A stretch of DNA of 64,000 bases from UBA7960 sp964624065. GTDB taxonomy: Bacteria > Bacteroidota > Bacteroidia > Bacteroidales > UBA7960. The DNA lies in assembly GCA_964624065.1 (NCBI GenBank), contig CAZUWF010000010.1, positions 1 through 64,000 on the forward strand, given 5' to 3'. Both the position numbers and the translations under genes were made by a program. Under the pieces are notes generated by a model. The model made no database searches. It was given only the letters and a program-made list of their open reading frames with translations, and was not told the origin of the DNA. Positions 17,294 to 26,139 of the stretch are shown here, in pieces. The first letter of the stretch is position 1, and each line of letters starts with the position of its first letter.

Positions 17294-19336
17294 ATGAAAA
17301 AATCTACCTCCTTAAAAACACTTTCTTTGGCTTTTTTAATGCTCTCCTTCATGGCAAATGTATGGGGGCAGGCTATTATGATAGAAAACTTTGACTATCC
17401 GGTTGGAAGCGCATTAACTTCCCAGGGATGGACTGCACATAGCGGTGCCGGCACAAATGCAATTACTGTTGCAGCCCCGTCAATAACCCATCCAGGATAC
17501 CTGGGATCAGGAGTTGGCAATGTAGTTACCCTTACAACCTCTGGTGAGGATGTTAACCGAACATTCGCCGCACAAACTTCGGGCACGGTTTATGTTGCAT
17601 TCCTGGTCAACATAACCAGTTCATCTACTATCGGGGATTATTTCTTCCACGTGGGTCAGACCTCAATAGGAACCGCATTTAGGGGAAGGGTTTTCGTGAG
17701 GGCAAACACTGAAAATAAGCTATCCTTTGGGATTTCACAAAGCACAACAACTACCATAAACTACTCCGGGTTTATTTACGACCTGAACACCACCTACCTC
17801 ATTGTTTTGAGGTACGAAATCTTAGACGGTGCTTCCAACGATGTGGCTTCAATATTTGTGAATCCAACACTTAACGCACCACTTCCAACCAGCGGCTGGA
17901 TTACCAACACCGACGCAGCGGGAACCGATCTCGCACAACTTGGAAGCATTGCACTAAGGCAGGGTACCGCAGCAAATGCCTCCGCACTCGTTTTGGATGG
18001 AATAAGGGTTTCGGCCAATTGGGCCGACATTGTTGGGGAATTTGCTTCAACAACCCCAACACTTACTGCAAACCCCACCTCCATAAGTGGATTGAATTAT
18101 ATTTTTGGCAGCGGGCCTTCGGCTTCGCAGTCGTTTGTGCTTTCGGGTTCAAACCTAAGCCCTGCTGGGGCTACAATAACAATAAATGCACCGTCAAATT
18201 TTGTTGTTTCGCTTGATGGCACTTCATTCGGTCCCTCCCAATCGGTCAATGCAACCGGGGGCAACCTATCTCAAACAATTCGTGTTAGGCTTGTTTCAAA
18301 CCTGGTCATTGGAAACTACTCGAACAGCCTTTTAATATCGGGTGGTGGCGCACCGCCTGTGGCCGTTGGGGTAAATGGCAGCGTAACCGCCGATTGCCCA
18401 CCTTTGGCATTCCCGTTTTTCGAAAACTTCACTTCACCGGTAGGCTCACAGTTGGCTTTCTATTGCTGGTCGGCACATAGCGGGGTCGGTTCCAATCCCT
18501 TTACAGTATCTGCTCCAACCATAACATATCCAGGGTACCTGGGCTCTGGCATTGGCAACGAGGTAACCCTTGCAACTTCTGGTGAGGATATAAATCGTAA
18601 ATTCTTGGGACAAACCTCCGGTACGGTTTATGCTTCGTTCTTGGTTAGAGTAACAAGTGCAACCACCGAGGGGGATTATTTCTTACACGTTGGGGCCAAC
18701 GAAGTTGGCACTGCCTTTAGGGGTCGAGTTTTTGTAAGGAGAAATGAAGAAAACAAACTTGCCTTTGGAATTGCCCAAAACACCACCACAGCCAATTATT
18801 CTCCATTTAATTACGACTTGAACACAACCTACTTGATTGTTTTGAGATACGAGATTATGGAAGGTGTCACCAACGATGTGGCTTCAATATTTGTGAATCC
18901 AACACTTAACGCACCACTTCCAACCAGCGGCTGGGTTGCCAACACCGACGCAGCGGGAACCGACCTAGCACAGGTTGGAACCATTGCACTTAGGCAGGGT
19001 GGCTCCACAAGTGCCGCAGCCCTTATTTTGGACGGCATAAGGGTTTCAAGCAATTGGGCCGACATTGTGGGCCTTACAAGCAACGTGGCCCCGACCACAA
19101 TACCTGAGTTCTCCATTTTTCCAAATCCAACCTTGGGCGATATTTCGGTAAGGGGTCAGGCTACCATTCAAAGCCTGAGGGTTTTGAATATGCTTGGACA
19201 GCAAGTGTTGGGTGTTACTAGTGTTGATAGCCATGAAGTTAAGCTTCCAACCTCCAACCTAAAGGCAGGCTACTACATTATTAGCGTTACCGACGTAAAC
19301 GGTAACACGATCAATAACAAGTTTTTGAAAAGGTAA
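17294..19336 (+). CDS. Secreted repeat protein with T9SS C-terminal sorting domain
   Basis: A 680-residue protein with signal peptide (ending near VWGQ, residue 26) and a type A T9SS sorting domain at about 603-680 (FSIFPNPTLGDISVRG ... LKAGYYIISVTD ... KFLKR), so it should cross the outer membrane by type IX secretion and be surface-bound or released. Two copies of a domain of about 225 residues (about 27-252 and 369-597) flank an Ig-like region (about 253-368). Each copy runs from ENFDYPVGS/ENFTSPVGS to LDGIRVS.NWADIVG and looks like a jelly-roll or concanavalin-like fold. The copies share a 65-base identical DNA block. The biological role is unknown; carbohydrate or surface binding is possible. 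A strong terminator follows directly. Confidence 0.85.
   Translation: MKKSTSLKTLSLAFLMLSFMANVWGQAIMIENFDYPVGSALTSQGWTAHSGAGTNAITVAAPSITHPGYLGSGVGNVVTLTTSGEDVNRTFAAQTSGTVYVAFLVNITSSSTIGDYFFHVGQTSIGTAFRGRVFVRANTENKLSFGISQSTTTTINYSGFIYDLNTTYLIVLRYEILDGASNDVASIFVNPTLNAPLPTSGWITNTDAAGTDLAQLGSIALRQGTAANASALVLDGIRVSANWADIVGEFASTTPTLTANPTSISGLNYIFGSGPSASQSFVLSGSNLSPAGATITINAPSNFVVSLDGTSFGPSQSVNATGGNLSQTIRVRLVSNLVIGNYSNSLLISGGGAPPVAVGVNGSVTADCPPLAFPFFENFTSPVGSQLAFYCWSAHSGVGSNPFTVSAPTITYPGYLGSGIGNEVTLATSGEDINRKFLGQTSGTVYASFLVRVTSATTEGDYFLHVGANEVGTAFRGRVFVRRNEENKLAFGIAQNTTTANYSPFNYDLNTTYLIVLRYEIMEGVTNDVASIFVNPTLNAPLPTSGWVANTDAAGTDLAQVGTIALRQGGSTSAAALILDGIRVSSNWADIVGLTSNVAPTTIPEFSIFPNPTLGDISVRGQATIQSLRVLNMLGQQVLGVTSVDSHEVKLPTSNLKAGYYIISVTDVNGNTINNKFLKR
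17835..17899 (+). repeat. Copy 1 of a 65-base perfect direct repeat within the T9SS cargo gene
   Basis: Identical, base for base, to 18870-18934 (offset 1,035). Similarity continues further downstream with few mismatches. The block codes for part of the duplicated domain. Confidence 0.9.
18870..18934 (+). repeat. Copy 2 of a 65-base perfect direct repeat within the T9SS cargo gene
   Basis: Identical to 17835-17899. The surrounding repeat domain is much less similar in DNA, so the identity at synonymous positions points to recent duplication or gene conversion. Confidence 0.9.
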
Positions 19337-19349
19337 CCTCCAAATCCCC

Positions 19350-19396
19350 AAAAAAAGCGGACTGCCTCAAGAACCCGGGCAGTCCGCTTTTTTTTT
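19350..19396 (+). terminator. Rho-independent terminator after the T9SS cargo gene
   Basis: A perfect stem pairs AGCGGACTGCC (19356-19366) with GGCAGTCCGCT (19378-19388) around an 11-base loop, followed by a T-run to 19396. A matching A-run on the left extends the stem and could make it work in both directions. It starts 14 bases after the stop codon. Confidence 0.92.
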
Positions 19397-20148
19397 ACTT
19401 GAAATGGTTAATTGCAAATTCTCGACCTGAAAGTTTCGGTCCACGTAACCCCTCCACCTTGATCAAACCTACCTCAGTGATTAGTCCAAAATAATCAAAC
19501 CCCAATTCAAGGAAGTAAAGTACCTCCGTTCTTTAGGCTTCCCTTCAAGTAGCTTTGTATAACCAATGGTTGTTTATGCTTCATTGGGACGCCAAGCTAA
19601 CCGCGTTTAGTGGAGGGTTTTGAAAAACCCTTCAACTCAGAAAAGGTTCCGAATTCTTCATTTAGAATAATGTCTATTGCCAGGATCAAGCTTTCCGTCG
19701 GGTTAGGATTATTTAATCACAATTTAGGTAAAAACAAAAAGCCCTGTGCGGTAACAGAGTAGGTATGGGTACAGCCACAAGGTTGCAAAGGTAATCACCT
19801 GCCGGGTTTTCATTTTTAGCCTAAATGCGGTAGCATTATTTTCTGCTCGCCCATCTTAGCTCCTTGCCACAAACGTAACCTTGAAAAGCTAAGGAGAAAC
19901 GTGATTTTGTGAGCCCACGTGGGAGTACTTTTGGGGTTTCGCGGGGTTCCAAAAATTTTAACTCCAAATACAAGGATTGGGATTATAGATTTCTAGGCCG
20001 GCTTTTTCTTGAGTATTAATTTCTGAAGCAAAAGTGAACCAAGGGTTGCGATACAAACAATGCCATAAGGCTTGATTTGTTTTTATGGCTAATTTGTAAA
20101 CCAAGGGCTTACTGCCGGCAAAAATTCTTAATTTTGTAAAAAAAAGGA
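19397..20148. other. Intergenic region between terminator and yicC
   Basis: No gene is recognisable in these 750 bases. A promoter-like box for yicC lies at its right end, and a leftward TACCTTTG (complement of 19786-19793) points toward the terminator with no gene behind it. Confidence 0.45.
20129..20136 (+). promoter_or_regulatory. Promoter -7 box (TAATTTTG) before yicC
   Basis: TAATTTTG matches TAnnTTTG and ends 12 bases before the yicC ATG, so the leader would be very short. No well-spaced TTG element was found. Confidence 0.42.
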
Positions 20149-21027
20149 ATGCTTAGGTCGATGACAGGATTTGGGAAAGCAGTTTGCCAGCTGCCCAAAA
20201 GCAATTTAATAGTTGAAATCAAGGCGTTGAACGGAAAAACCCTCGATGTATCAATCAAGGCTCCGTCGTTTCTCAGGGAAAAAGAACAATTTGTTCGCCA
20301 AATTGTTGCCGAGAACCTCATCAGGGGAAAAATCGATGTTTATTTATCGTCCGAAAGGGTGGATGGTTCAAGCCAGCCTTGCATAAACAAAGTGGTTTTC
20401 TTAAACTACTTAAAAGAACTCAAGGAGGTCGCAAATCAAGTAGGGTTAGATGTAGGCAACGATATTTTACCTGCAATCGCAAGGATGCCCGATGTTTTCT
20501 CTTCCGAAGCTGGACCTGAAGAAATGGAAGCCTATTTGCCACTACTTCACAACGCAATAAATGAGGCAATTGGAGGTTTGATGGAATTTAGAACATCTGA
20601 GGGGGCATTTCTCCAAGCTGAATTACAAAACAGGATTCGAACCCTAAGAGAATTGTCAGGCCAAATCCCCCTCCTTGAGACCGAAAGGTTGGAGGGGTTA
20701 AAGGAAAGACTGCTAAAAAACCTCGAAGAACTTGGCGCGGCTGGCAAGCCCGACCCAGGGCGCTTCGAACAAGAATTGATCTTTTACCTCGAAAAGCTTG
20801 ACATTACCGAAGAGAAAGTTCGATTGGAAAAGCACCTGGATTATTTCGAAGAAACAATGGCAAACGAGGAAAATGCCGGCAAGAAATTGGGTTTCATTGC
20901 TCAGGAGATAGGCCGGGAAGTAAACACGCTCGGAAGCAAGGCCAACCACGCGGGAATGCAAAAAACAGTAATAATGATGAAGGACGAGCTGGAAAAAATT
21001 AAGGAGCAACTGATGAACGTCCTTTGA
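20149..21027 (+). CDS. yicC: YicC/YloC-family endoribonuclease
   Basis: A 292-residue cytosolic protein of the YicC family, whose members act as endoribonucleases in RNA turnover. The start MLRSMTGFGKA is the classic family N-terminus, followed by EIKALNGKTLDVSIK and, near the C-terminus, EEVNTLGSKAN-like text (REVNTLGSKANHAGMQ) and KDELEKIKEQLMNVL, which are highly conserved. Length is normal. It is followed by gmk after 208 bases and then nadD; yicC next to gmk is a common pairing in many bacteria. Confidence 0.92.
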   Translation: MLRSMTGFGKAVCQLPKSNLIVEIKALNGKTLDVSIKAPSFLREKEQFVRQIVAENLIRGKIDVYLSSERVDGSSQPCINKVVFLNYLKELKEVANQVGLDVGNDILPAIARMPDVFSSEAGPEEMEAYLPLLHNAINEAIGGLMEFRTSEGAFLQAELQNRIRTLRELSGQIPLLETERLEGLKERLLKNLEELGAAGKPDPGRFEQELIFYLEKLDITEEKVRLEKHLDYFEETMANEENAGKKLGFIAQEIGREVNTLGSKANHAGMQKTVIMMKDELEKIKEQLMNVL

Positions 21028-21130
21028 TTTGAGAATTTGTGAAGGCAAAACTGGAAAATTGTTAATTTTTTAAAAAAATACGAACTTGGGGAGGCAGTAT
21101 CATAATTACATTGAGTTGATACGATTTGGA

Positions 21131-21162
21131 GGGGGTTTTAAGTTTGAAATGATTGAACCCCC
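21131..21162 (+). repeat. Inverted repeat between yicC and gmk
   Basis: GGGGGTT (21131-21137) pairs with AACCCCC (21156-21162) around an 18-base loop. There is no T-run after it on the plus strand, so it is a weak terminator candidate at best. Confidence 0.3.
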
Positions 21163-21235
21163 AAACTTTGAAACATTGAATTCACCAATCCCATTTATTT
21201 AGCCCAACGGCAGTTACACATCACCAAAAGAAAAA

Positions 21236-21826
21236 ATGTCCCACCAAGGAAAACTTTTCATATTCTCAGCCCCTTCGGGTGCCGGCAAAACCACCATCGT
21301 GAGGGCATTGCTGGACAGATTAAACTACTTGGAGTTTTCCATTTCGGCCACCAGCAGACCAAAGCGGCGCGGCGAGAGGGACGGGGTTGATTACTATTTC
21401 ATTTCATCCGAAGCTTTTGGCAACAGGATCGAAAACAACGAATTTGTGGAATGGGAGGAGGTCTATCCAGGGAGTTACTACGGTACCTTGAAATCAGAAC
21501 TGGAGAGGATTTGGAGCCAAGGCAAACACGTAGTCTTTGATGTTGATGTGGCTGGTGGACTAAATTTAAAAAAGAAATTTGAAACCAAGGCACTTGCCAT
21601 ATTTGTCATGCCTCCGTCACTTGAAGAGCTTGAAAAGAGATTAGTAGGGCGCAAGACAGAAACCCAAGAAAGCATTACCAAGAGATTGCAAAAGGCTGAG
21701 TTCGAAATTGGCTTCGCAAAGGATTTTGATGCAATACTTGTAAACAGTGTTCTTGAAAATGCAATTGAAGAGGCAAGAGCTTTGGTGGAGTCTTTCGTTG
21801 AACCAGGTTCTTTCGTCGGCAATTAG
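21236..21826 (+). CDS. gmk: Guanylate kinase
   Basis: Phosphorylates GMP to GDP with ATP in the cytoplasm. The 196-residue protein begins MSHQGKLFIFSAPSGAGKTT, placing the P-loop (SAPSGAGKTT) near residue 12-21, followed by the GMP-binding segment SATSRPKRRGERDGVDYYF and the EVYPGSYYGTLKSE region. All are standard for bacterial Gmk, and the length is normal. It sits between yicC and nadD, with nadD 17 bases downstream, so the last two are likely co-transcribed. Confidence 0.96.
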   Translation: MSHQGKLFIFSAPSGAGKTTIVRALLDRLNYLEFSISATSRPKRRGERDGVDYYFISSEAFGNRIENNEFVEWEEVYPGSYYGTLKSELERIWSQGKHVVFDVDVAGGLNLKKKFETKALAIFVMPPSLEELEKRLVGRKTETQESITKRLQKAEFEIGFAKDFDAILVNSVLENAIEEARALVESFVEPGSFVGN

Positions 21827-21843
21827 GTAAATTCAAAAAAGTA

Positions 21844-22452
21844 ATGAGTCAAACTCCCCAAGATAGAAATCCTAAAAAGAGAGTTGGGATTTTTCCTGGT
21901 TCATTCAACCCCGTTCATACCGGTCATCTGATTATTGCCCACTATTTCTTGCTAAACACCGACTTGGAAGAAATTTGGTTTTTGGTGTCGCCACAAAATC
22001 CACTAAAGGGGGAATCGGAATTACTTGCCGAAGATCACCGGTTCGAAATGCTTACAGTGGCCATTGAGGGTGAAGTAGGTTTCTTGGCTTGCAACAGGGA
22101 GTTTACATTGCCACGGCCATCATATACGGTTAACACGTTGCAGGTTCTCTCCAAAGAGAACCCCGAGTTGGATTTCGTTCTGATAATTGGTAACGACAAT
22201 TTGGAGATTTTCGACAAGTGGAAGGATTTCAAAAAAATTCTCGAAACCACCGATGTTTACGTATATCCAAGGAAAGAAACCCAAAGAAACCAATTTTCGA
22301 CCCAAGAAAGGGTAAAAACTATCGAAGCGCCGATCATAGAAATATCTTCAACCTTGATACGTGCTGCGGTGGCGCAGGGGAGGCTTCCAAAGTATCTGGT
22401 ACCGGATCGCGTGCTCGATTTGATAGTATCGAGGGGATACTACCAGAAGTAG
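21844..22452 (+). CDS. nadD: Nicotinate-nucleotide adenylyltransferase
   Basis: Joins nicotinate mononucleotide and ATP to form deamido-NAD in NAD synthesis. The 202-residue protein has the nucleotidyltransferase signature GIFPGSFNPVHTGHL near residue 15-30 and the C-terminal ISSTLIR motif near 168. The N-terminus (MSQTPQDRNPKKRV) is about a dozen residues longer than in many homologues but no better start exists. It follows gmk by 17 bases and faces metK, 123 bases away. Confidence 0.94.
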   Translation: MSQTPQDRNPKKRVGIFPGSFNPVHTGHLIIAHYFLLNTDLEEIWFLVSPQNPLKGESELLAEDHRFEMLTVAIEGEVGFLACNREFTLPRPSYTVNTLQVLSKENPELDFVLIIGNDNLEIFDKWKDFKKILETTDVYVYPRKETQRNQFSTQERVKTIEAPIIEISSTLIRAAVAQGRLPKYLVPDRVLDLIVSRGYYQK

Positions 22453-22486
22453 TTGTTTGACTCCCAAGGGGATCAAACCATTATTG

Positions 22487-22575
22487 AATAACCACTTGAT
22501 CAAATTATGTTATGGTGAAAGTGGGCGGGCTAATGGATATTTTCATAAACCCGTTGATTTTCACCACTGGTTATT
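22487..22575. repeat. Nested inverted repeats between convergent nadD and metK
   Basis: AATAACCA (22487-22494) pairs with TGGTTATT (22568-22575), and inside it GGTGAAA (22514-22520) pairs with TTTCACC (22559-22565). The structure fills the gap between two facing genes and may act as a two-way terminator, although it has no long T-run. Confidence 0.35.
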
Positions 22576-23910
22576 TTATTGCAACCCGAATTCCTTCCTT
22601 AGGATGCCAACATAATCTTCTTTTTCCCAACCAAAAAATTCTACCTCTTTCAGCTTTTTGGTAATGGTCTTTCCATTTGTTTTTTCCTGTACCGTTTCTA
22701 CTCCGGGCCCATCGTATTTTACCTCCACCCTTTCTTTGAAGTGGGTGCGGCCAAAATGCCCGTAGGTGGTTGTTTTTTGGAAGATGGGATTTTTGAGGCC
22801 AAACCTCTCTATAATGGAATGTGGCCTTAGGTCGAATATTCTGTTAATTTTCTTTGCAATTTCGCCGTCGGTCATATTTACTTTTGCAGTGTTGTAGGTA
22901 TTTACAAAAAGGCCTACCGGCTCAGCCACTCCTATGGCGTATGCCACTTGCACCAATACTTCGTCGGCAATGTCTGCAGCCACCATATTGCGCGCAATGT
23001 GCCTGGCAGCATAAGCTGCCGAGCGGTCAACCTTGCTTCCATCCTTGCCCGAAAACGCACCTCCGCCATGGGCACCCTTGCCCCCGTAAGTGTCAACAAT
23101 AATTTTTCGACCTGTTAGGCCGGTATCTCCGTGTGGGCCTCCTATAACAAACTTTCCGGTGGGGTTTACCAAAAGTCTGAAATTCTTTTCGAACAGTGGC
23201 CAGACCCGCGCTGGAAGAATGTTTTTCGCTGCAGGAATCAGGTGTTCGCGAATATCCTTCATAATCGTTTCTTGCATTTTTTGTCCGGCCTGGTAGCAAG
23301 CCTCGTCAGAATCGTTTTCGGGTAGCACGAATTCATCGTGCTGTGTCGATACCACTATGGTGTCAATTCGTAGCGGTTTATGGTTGTCATCGTACTCCAA
23401 GGTTACTTGCGACTTGCTATCGGGGCGTAAGTATGGCATCAGTTTACCTTCCTTTCGTATACGCGCCAGTTCTTGAAGCAATATGTGCGCCAGGTCTAGC
23501 GCCAAAGGCATATATTCGTCGGTTTCGCGCGAGGCGTAGCCAAACATCATCCCCTGGTCGCCGGCACCTTGCTCTTCGGGATTGGCCCTTTCCACCCCCT
23601 GGCTAATGTCTGGTGATTGTTCGTGAATGGTGGAAATTACCCCGCAAGAATCTGCCTCGAATTTCAGGGCCGAGTCGGTATAACCTATGTCAGTGAGAAC
23701 CTGTCTCACAATTCTCTGAATGTCAACCCATGCATTAGTTTTAACCTCTCCGCTGCATACCACCAAGCCGGTGGTAACCAACGTTTCGCATGCAACCTTT
23801 GACTCTGGGTCTTGCCTCAGAAACTCATCGAGTAAAGCGTCGGATATTTGATCGGCTATTTTATCGGGATGTCCCTCCGAAACTGATTCGGATGTAAATA
23901 AGTAACCCAT
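22576..23910 (-). CDS. metK: S-adenosylmethionine synthetase
   Basis: Makes S-adenosylmethionine from methionine and ATP. The 444-residue protein opens MGYLFTSESVSEGHPDKIADQISDA, the conserved N-terminus, and contains GAGDQGMMFGYA near residue 117-128 and the phosphate-binding loop GGGAFSGKDGSKVDRSAAYAARH near 280. It is longer than the roughly 385-residue proteobacterial enzyme, as is usual in Bacteroidota. A -7 promoter box lies about 25 bases before its start, which leaves no room for a SAM riboswitch. Confidence 0.97.
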   Translation of the reverse strand: MGYLFTSESVSEGHPDKIADQISDALLDEFLRQDPESKVACETLVTTGLVVCSGEVKTNAWVDIQRIVRQVLTDIGYTDSALKFEADSCGVISTIHEQSPDISQGVERANPEEQGAGDQGMMFGYASRETDEYMPLALDLAHILLQELARIRKEGKLMPYLRPDSKSQVTLEYDDNHKPLRIDTIVVSTQHDEFVLPENDSDEACYQAGQKMQETIMKDIREHLIPAAKNILPARVWPLFEKNFRLLVNPTGKFVIGGPHGDTGLTGRKIIVDTYGGKGAHGGGAFSGKDGSKVDRSAAYAARHIARNMVAADIADEVLVQVAYAIGVAEPVGLFVNTYNTAKVNMTDGEIAKKINRIFDLRPHSIIERFGLKNPIFQKTTTYGHFGRTHFKERVEVKYDGPGVETVQEKTNGKTITKKLKEVEFFGWEKEDYVGILRKEFGLQ

Positions 23911-24756
23911 ATTTCAATTCTGTTAAAAACGACTGCAAAGGTAACCAATTTGGGTGGAGTAGAAAAATGAATTGGTGGTTGTTTTTTGGATGGCTGAAAA
24001 TCAAAGTTGATAAAAGAAGTGAAAACCATTCACCCAGGGTTGGAGATGCCCCGAACTGTTAACAATTACTTTCATTGTTTTGAAAAAGGGGATCTGTCGT
24101 CTCAATTTTCGCCTCAATATTACGGTCGCGATTCAATTTACCTGACCCCTTATCGAACTACTAAACTTGTTGGGCTTGTGTTTTTGGGCACTCATCGCCT
24201 CGAAGGGATTAATGAAGAGTCTGTACAAATTATGTAGGTTTCGCATAATTGCAGGCAGCCGGGCAACTTTTTTGAACATAAAAATCCCACCACAAGCCCT
24301 ATAAAATGGTCTCTTTTCGAAGGAGTGGTTCGCGGGCAACTTCTTCCATAGTCATTGCCGCCACTTTTTGCGCAAGGGTATATATTTACCCATAACAACC
24401 ATCTCAACCCTATCTACCTTTTCTTTAAGGTAAACTATCGCCATTTTAGGTGGCTTGGTCAATCTATTAACAAATGGTGAGTTCCGAAAAGGTCCGGTTG
24501 TGAACCCAAGCCTATTTGAAAAACTTCAAACCATAAAATGCTCGAAATAAAGAGATAGGCAAGGTTTGTCGGTGCAAGGTCAAGAACCATTGCACTCAAA
24601 ACAAGAAGGGTTTAGCATTTTCGCCTTTCGATCAAAAAGGTTGCATTAATAATTTTGAAGGCCTTTATTTATTTTTTTTTGAAAGCATTACAAGTGTAAA
24701 AATTCTTCTGAAAGGGGCGTTTGCTTCATGGGCCATTTCCTAACAATGTTTGGCGC
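23911..24756. other. Long intergenic region downstream of the Tat-tagged radical SAM gene
   Basis: About 850 bases with no recognisable gene; a 76-codon frame at 24007-24237 looks random. The only signal I can support is the metK -7 box at its left end. Confidence 0.45.
23936..23943 (-). promoter_or_regulatory. Promoter -7 box (TACCTTTG) before metK
   Basis: On the minus strand TACCTTTG ends 25 bases before the metK ATG. No TTG at the usual distance was seen. Confidence 0.48.
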
Positions 24757-25794
24757 TTACCATTGAAGCCTTAAGTTGTTAAGTCCGGCACGACGTGCAG
24801 CATTTACCGCATTGGTGTATTCTTGCCTGGTTACGCGGCGGTTTATTTCGGGGAACTCGGAAGCTTTGAACACTGGGGTGTACTGCGACATTATGTTGAT
24901 GTAGGTATCCTTGGGAAGGTTTTTTGCGATCCACTGCATTACTTGTTCGGTTTTGGCCACATCATTGGGCATAACCAAATGTCTGATCATCAATCCCTTG
25001 TTTATCAAACCACTTTTGTCAGGCCGGGCAACTCCAACTTGGCGGTGCATTTCTAAAATAGCCATCTGGGTCACCTCCGTATAATTGCTGGCGCCAGGCG
25101 AATACCTATTTGCTGCCTCATTATCGGCATACTTAAAATCCGGAAGGTAAACATCGACCACCCCATCGAGCATTTGCAGGATGCTTTGCTTCTCCCAACC
25201 ACATGAATTGTAAACCACAGGTATCCTCAAGCCCCTGGCTGCAGCCCTGTCGAGGGCAAGCAGTATGTGCGGTGCGTAATGGGTAGGACTTACCAAATTC
25301 ACATTATGGCATCCCATTCTTTGGGCCGACAGCATAAAATTGGCCAGTCCGGTAATTGACTGTTTTTGTCCCTTTCCAAGCTGGCTAATTTCGTAATTTA
25401 TGCAAAAAACACACAAAAGATTACAATTGGTGAAGAAAATCGTTCCGCTCCCATTGGTGCCAACCAGTTCTGGTTCTTCTCCAAAGTGTGGATGCATTGA
25501 CGATATTTCTAAATCGGAGTTTGCCTTGCAGGTTCCCCTCCTTCCACGAATTCTATTGACCTTGCAATCCCTGGGGCAAATGTTGCAACTTCGCATCATT
25601 TCCCACAAGGCATCCCCGCGGGCTTTCAGTTGGCCGTTTGCGTGGAGTTGTAAATAACCGGGTTCGTAACTACCTGTCGTGCTGGTATTTGAGCTTTTGG
25701 CCAGTGCCGTGTTTAATGCCGATGGAAGTAACACCGCGCCACCCGCGGCAATAATTGCCTTTCGCAAGAAATTGCGCCTATCCTTGTTGATCAC
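24757..25794 (-). CDS. Radical SAM protein (PflX/COG1313-like) with twin-arginine leader
   Basis: A 345-residue protein with the radical SAM cluster motif C124-x3-C128-x2-C131 (CNLLCVFC). An upstream four-cysteine set C70, C73, C77 and C89 (CNICPRDCKVNR ... GTC) resembles the PflX/pyruvate formate-lyase activase-like group (COG1313). The N-terminus is a textbook Tat leader: DRRNFLRKAIIAAGGAVLLPSALNTALA. Radical SAM enzymes need cytosolic SAM and reductant, so export would be unusual; the leader might act as a membrane tether or the family may have an unknown periplasmic role. The start is GTG at 25794. The gene is isolated, with no glycyl radical enzyme beside it. The substrate is unknown. 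Confidence 0.82.
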   Translation of the reverse strand: MINKDRRNFLRKAIIAAGGAVLLPSALNTALAKSSNTSTTGSYEPGYLQLHANGQLKARGDALWEMMRSCNICPRDCKVNRIRGRRGTCKANSDLEISSMHPHFGEEPELVGTNGSGTIFFTNCNLLCVFCINYEISQLGKGQKQSITGLANFMLSAQRMGCHNVNLVSPTHYAPHILLALDRAAARGLRIPVVYNSCGWEKQSILQMLDGVVDVYLPDFKYADNEAANRYSPGASNYTEVTQMAILEMHRQVGVARPDKSGLINKGLMIRHLVMPNDVAKTEQVMQWIAKNLPKDTYINIMSQYTPVFKASEFPEINRRVTRQEYTNAVNAARRAGLNNLRLQW

Positions 25795-26139
25795 AGCAGT
25801 TTGATTTGAAAGTCACTAATCGTGAAAAAATTTTCCCACTCCTACAAATTTAATATTTTTTTTGCAAATAAAAAATGCCGGGCAATGATTTCGGAATTTT
25901 TAACATAATAAAAACTACCTTTTGCTGTTGTGCGTTATGGGATGCTGCGAAGCCACCACAAAATTACACTCTTCCAAGAACAAGTATAAAACTTTTGTTT
26001 TTTTATGCGCCAGTCGGCATAAAGAACTAAGCGGCTCGGTAAAGCAAATTTTTGGGGTTTTTGTCGGACATCATTGAAACCCAACAAAAATACCGCACCA
26101 AGCCGGTACGGTATTTTCTGGGGAGATATGAATGATCGT
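25795..26139. other. Intergenic region with the argF terminator
   Basis: 345 bases between the radical SAM gene and argF, both leftward. The only clear structure is the terminator hairpin at 26086-26117; the rest shows no gene. Confidence 0.5.
26086..26117 (-). terminator. Rho-independent terminator after argF
   Basis: AAAATACCG (26087-26095) pairs with CGGTATTTT (26109-26117), extended by ACC/GGT across one mismatch, around a short loop. Read on the minus strand it follows the argF stop by about 22 bases and ends in a T-run. Confidence 0.82.

Noticed and set aside
23911..24010. A SAM riboswitch before metK
   Set aside because: The -7 promoter box lies about 25 bases before the ATG, which leaves no space for a riboswitch.
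24007..24237. A 76-codon frame between metK and the radical SAM gene
   Set aside because: It starts with a non-ATG codon, resembles no family and has no promoter or neighbours to support it.
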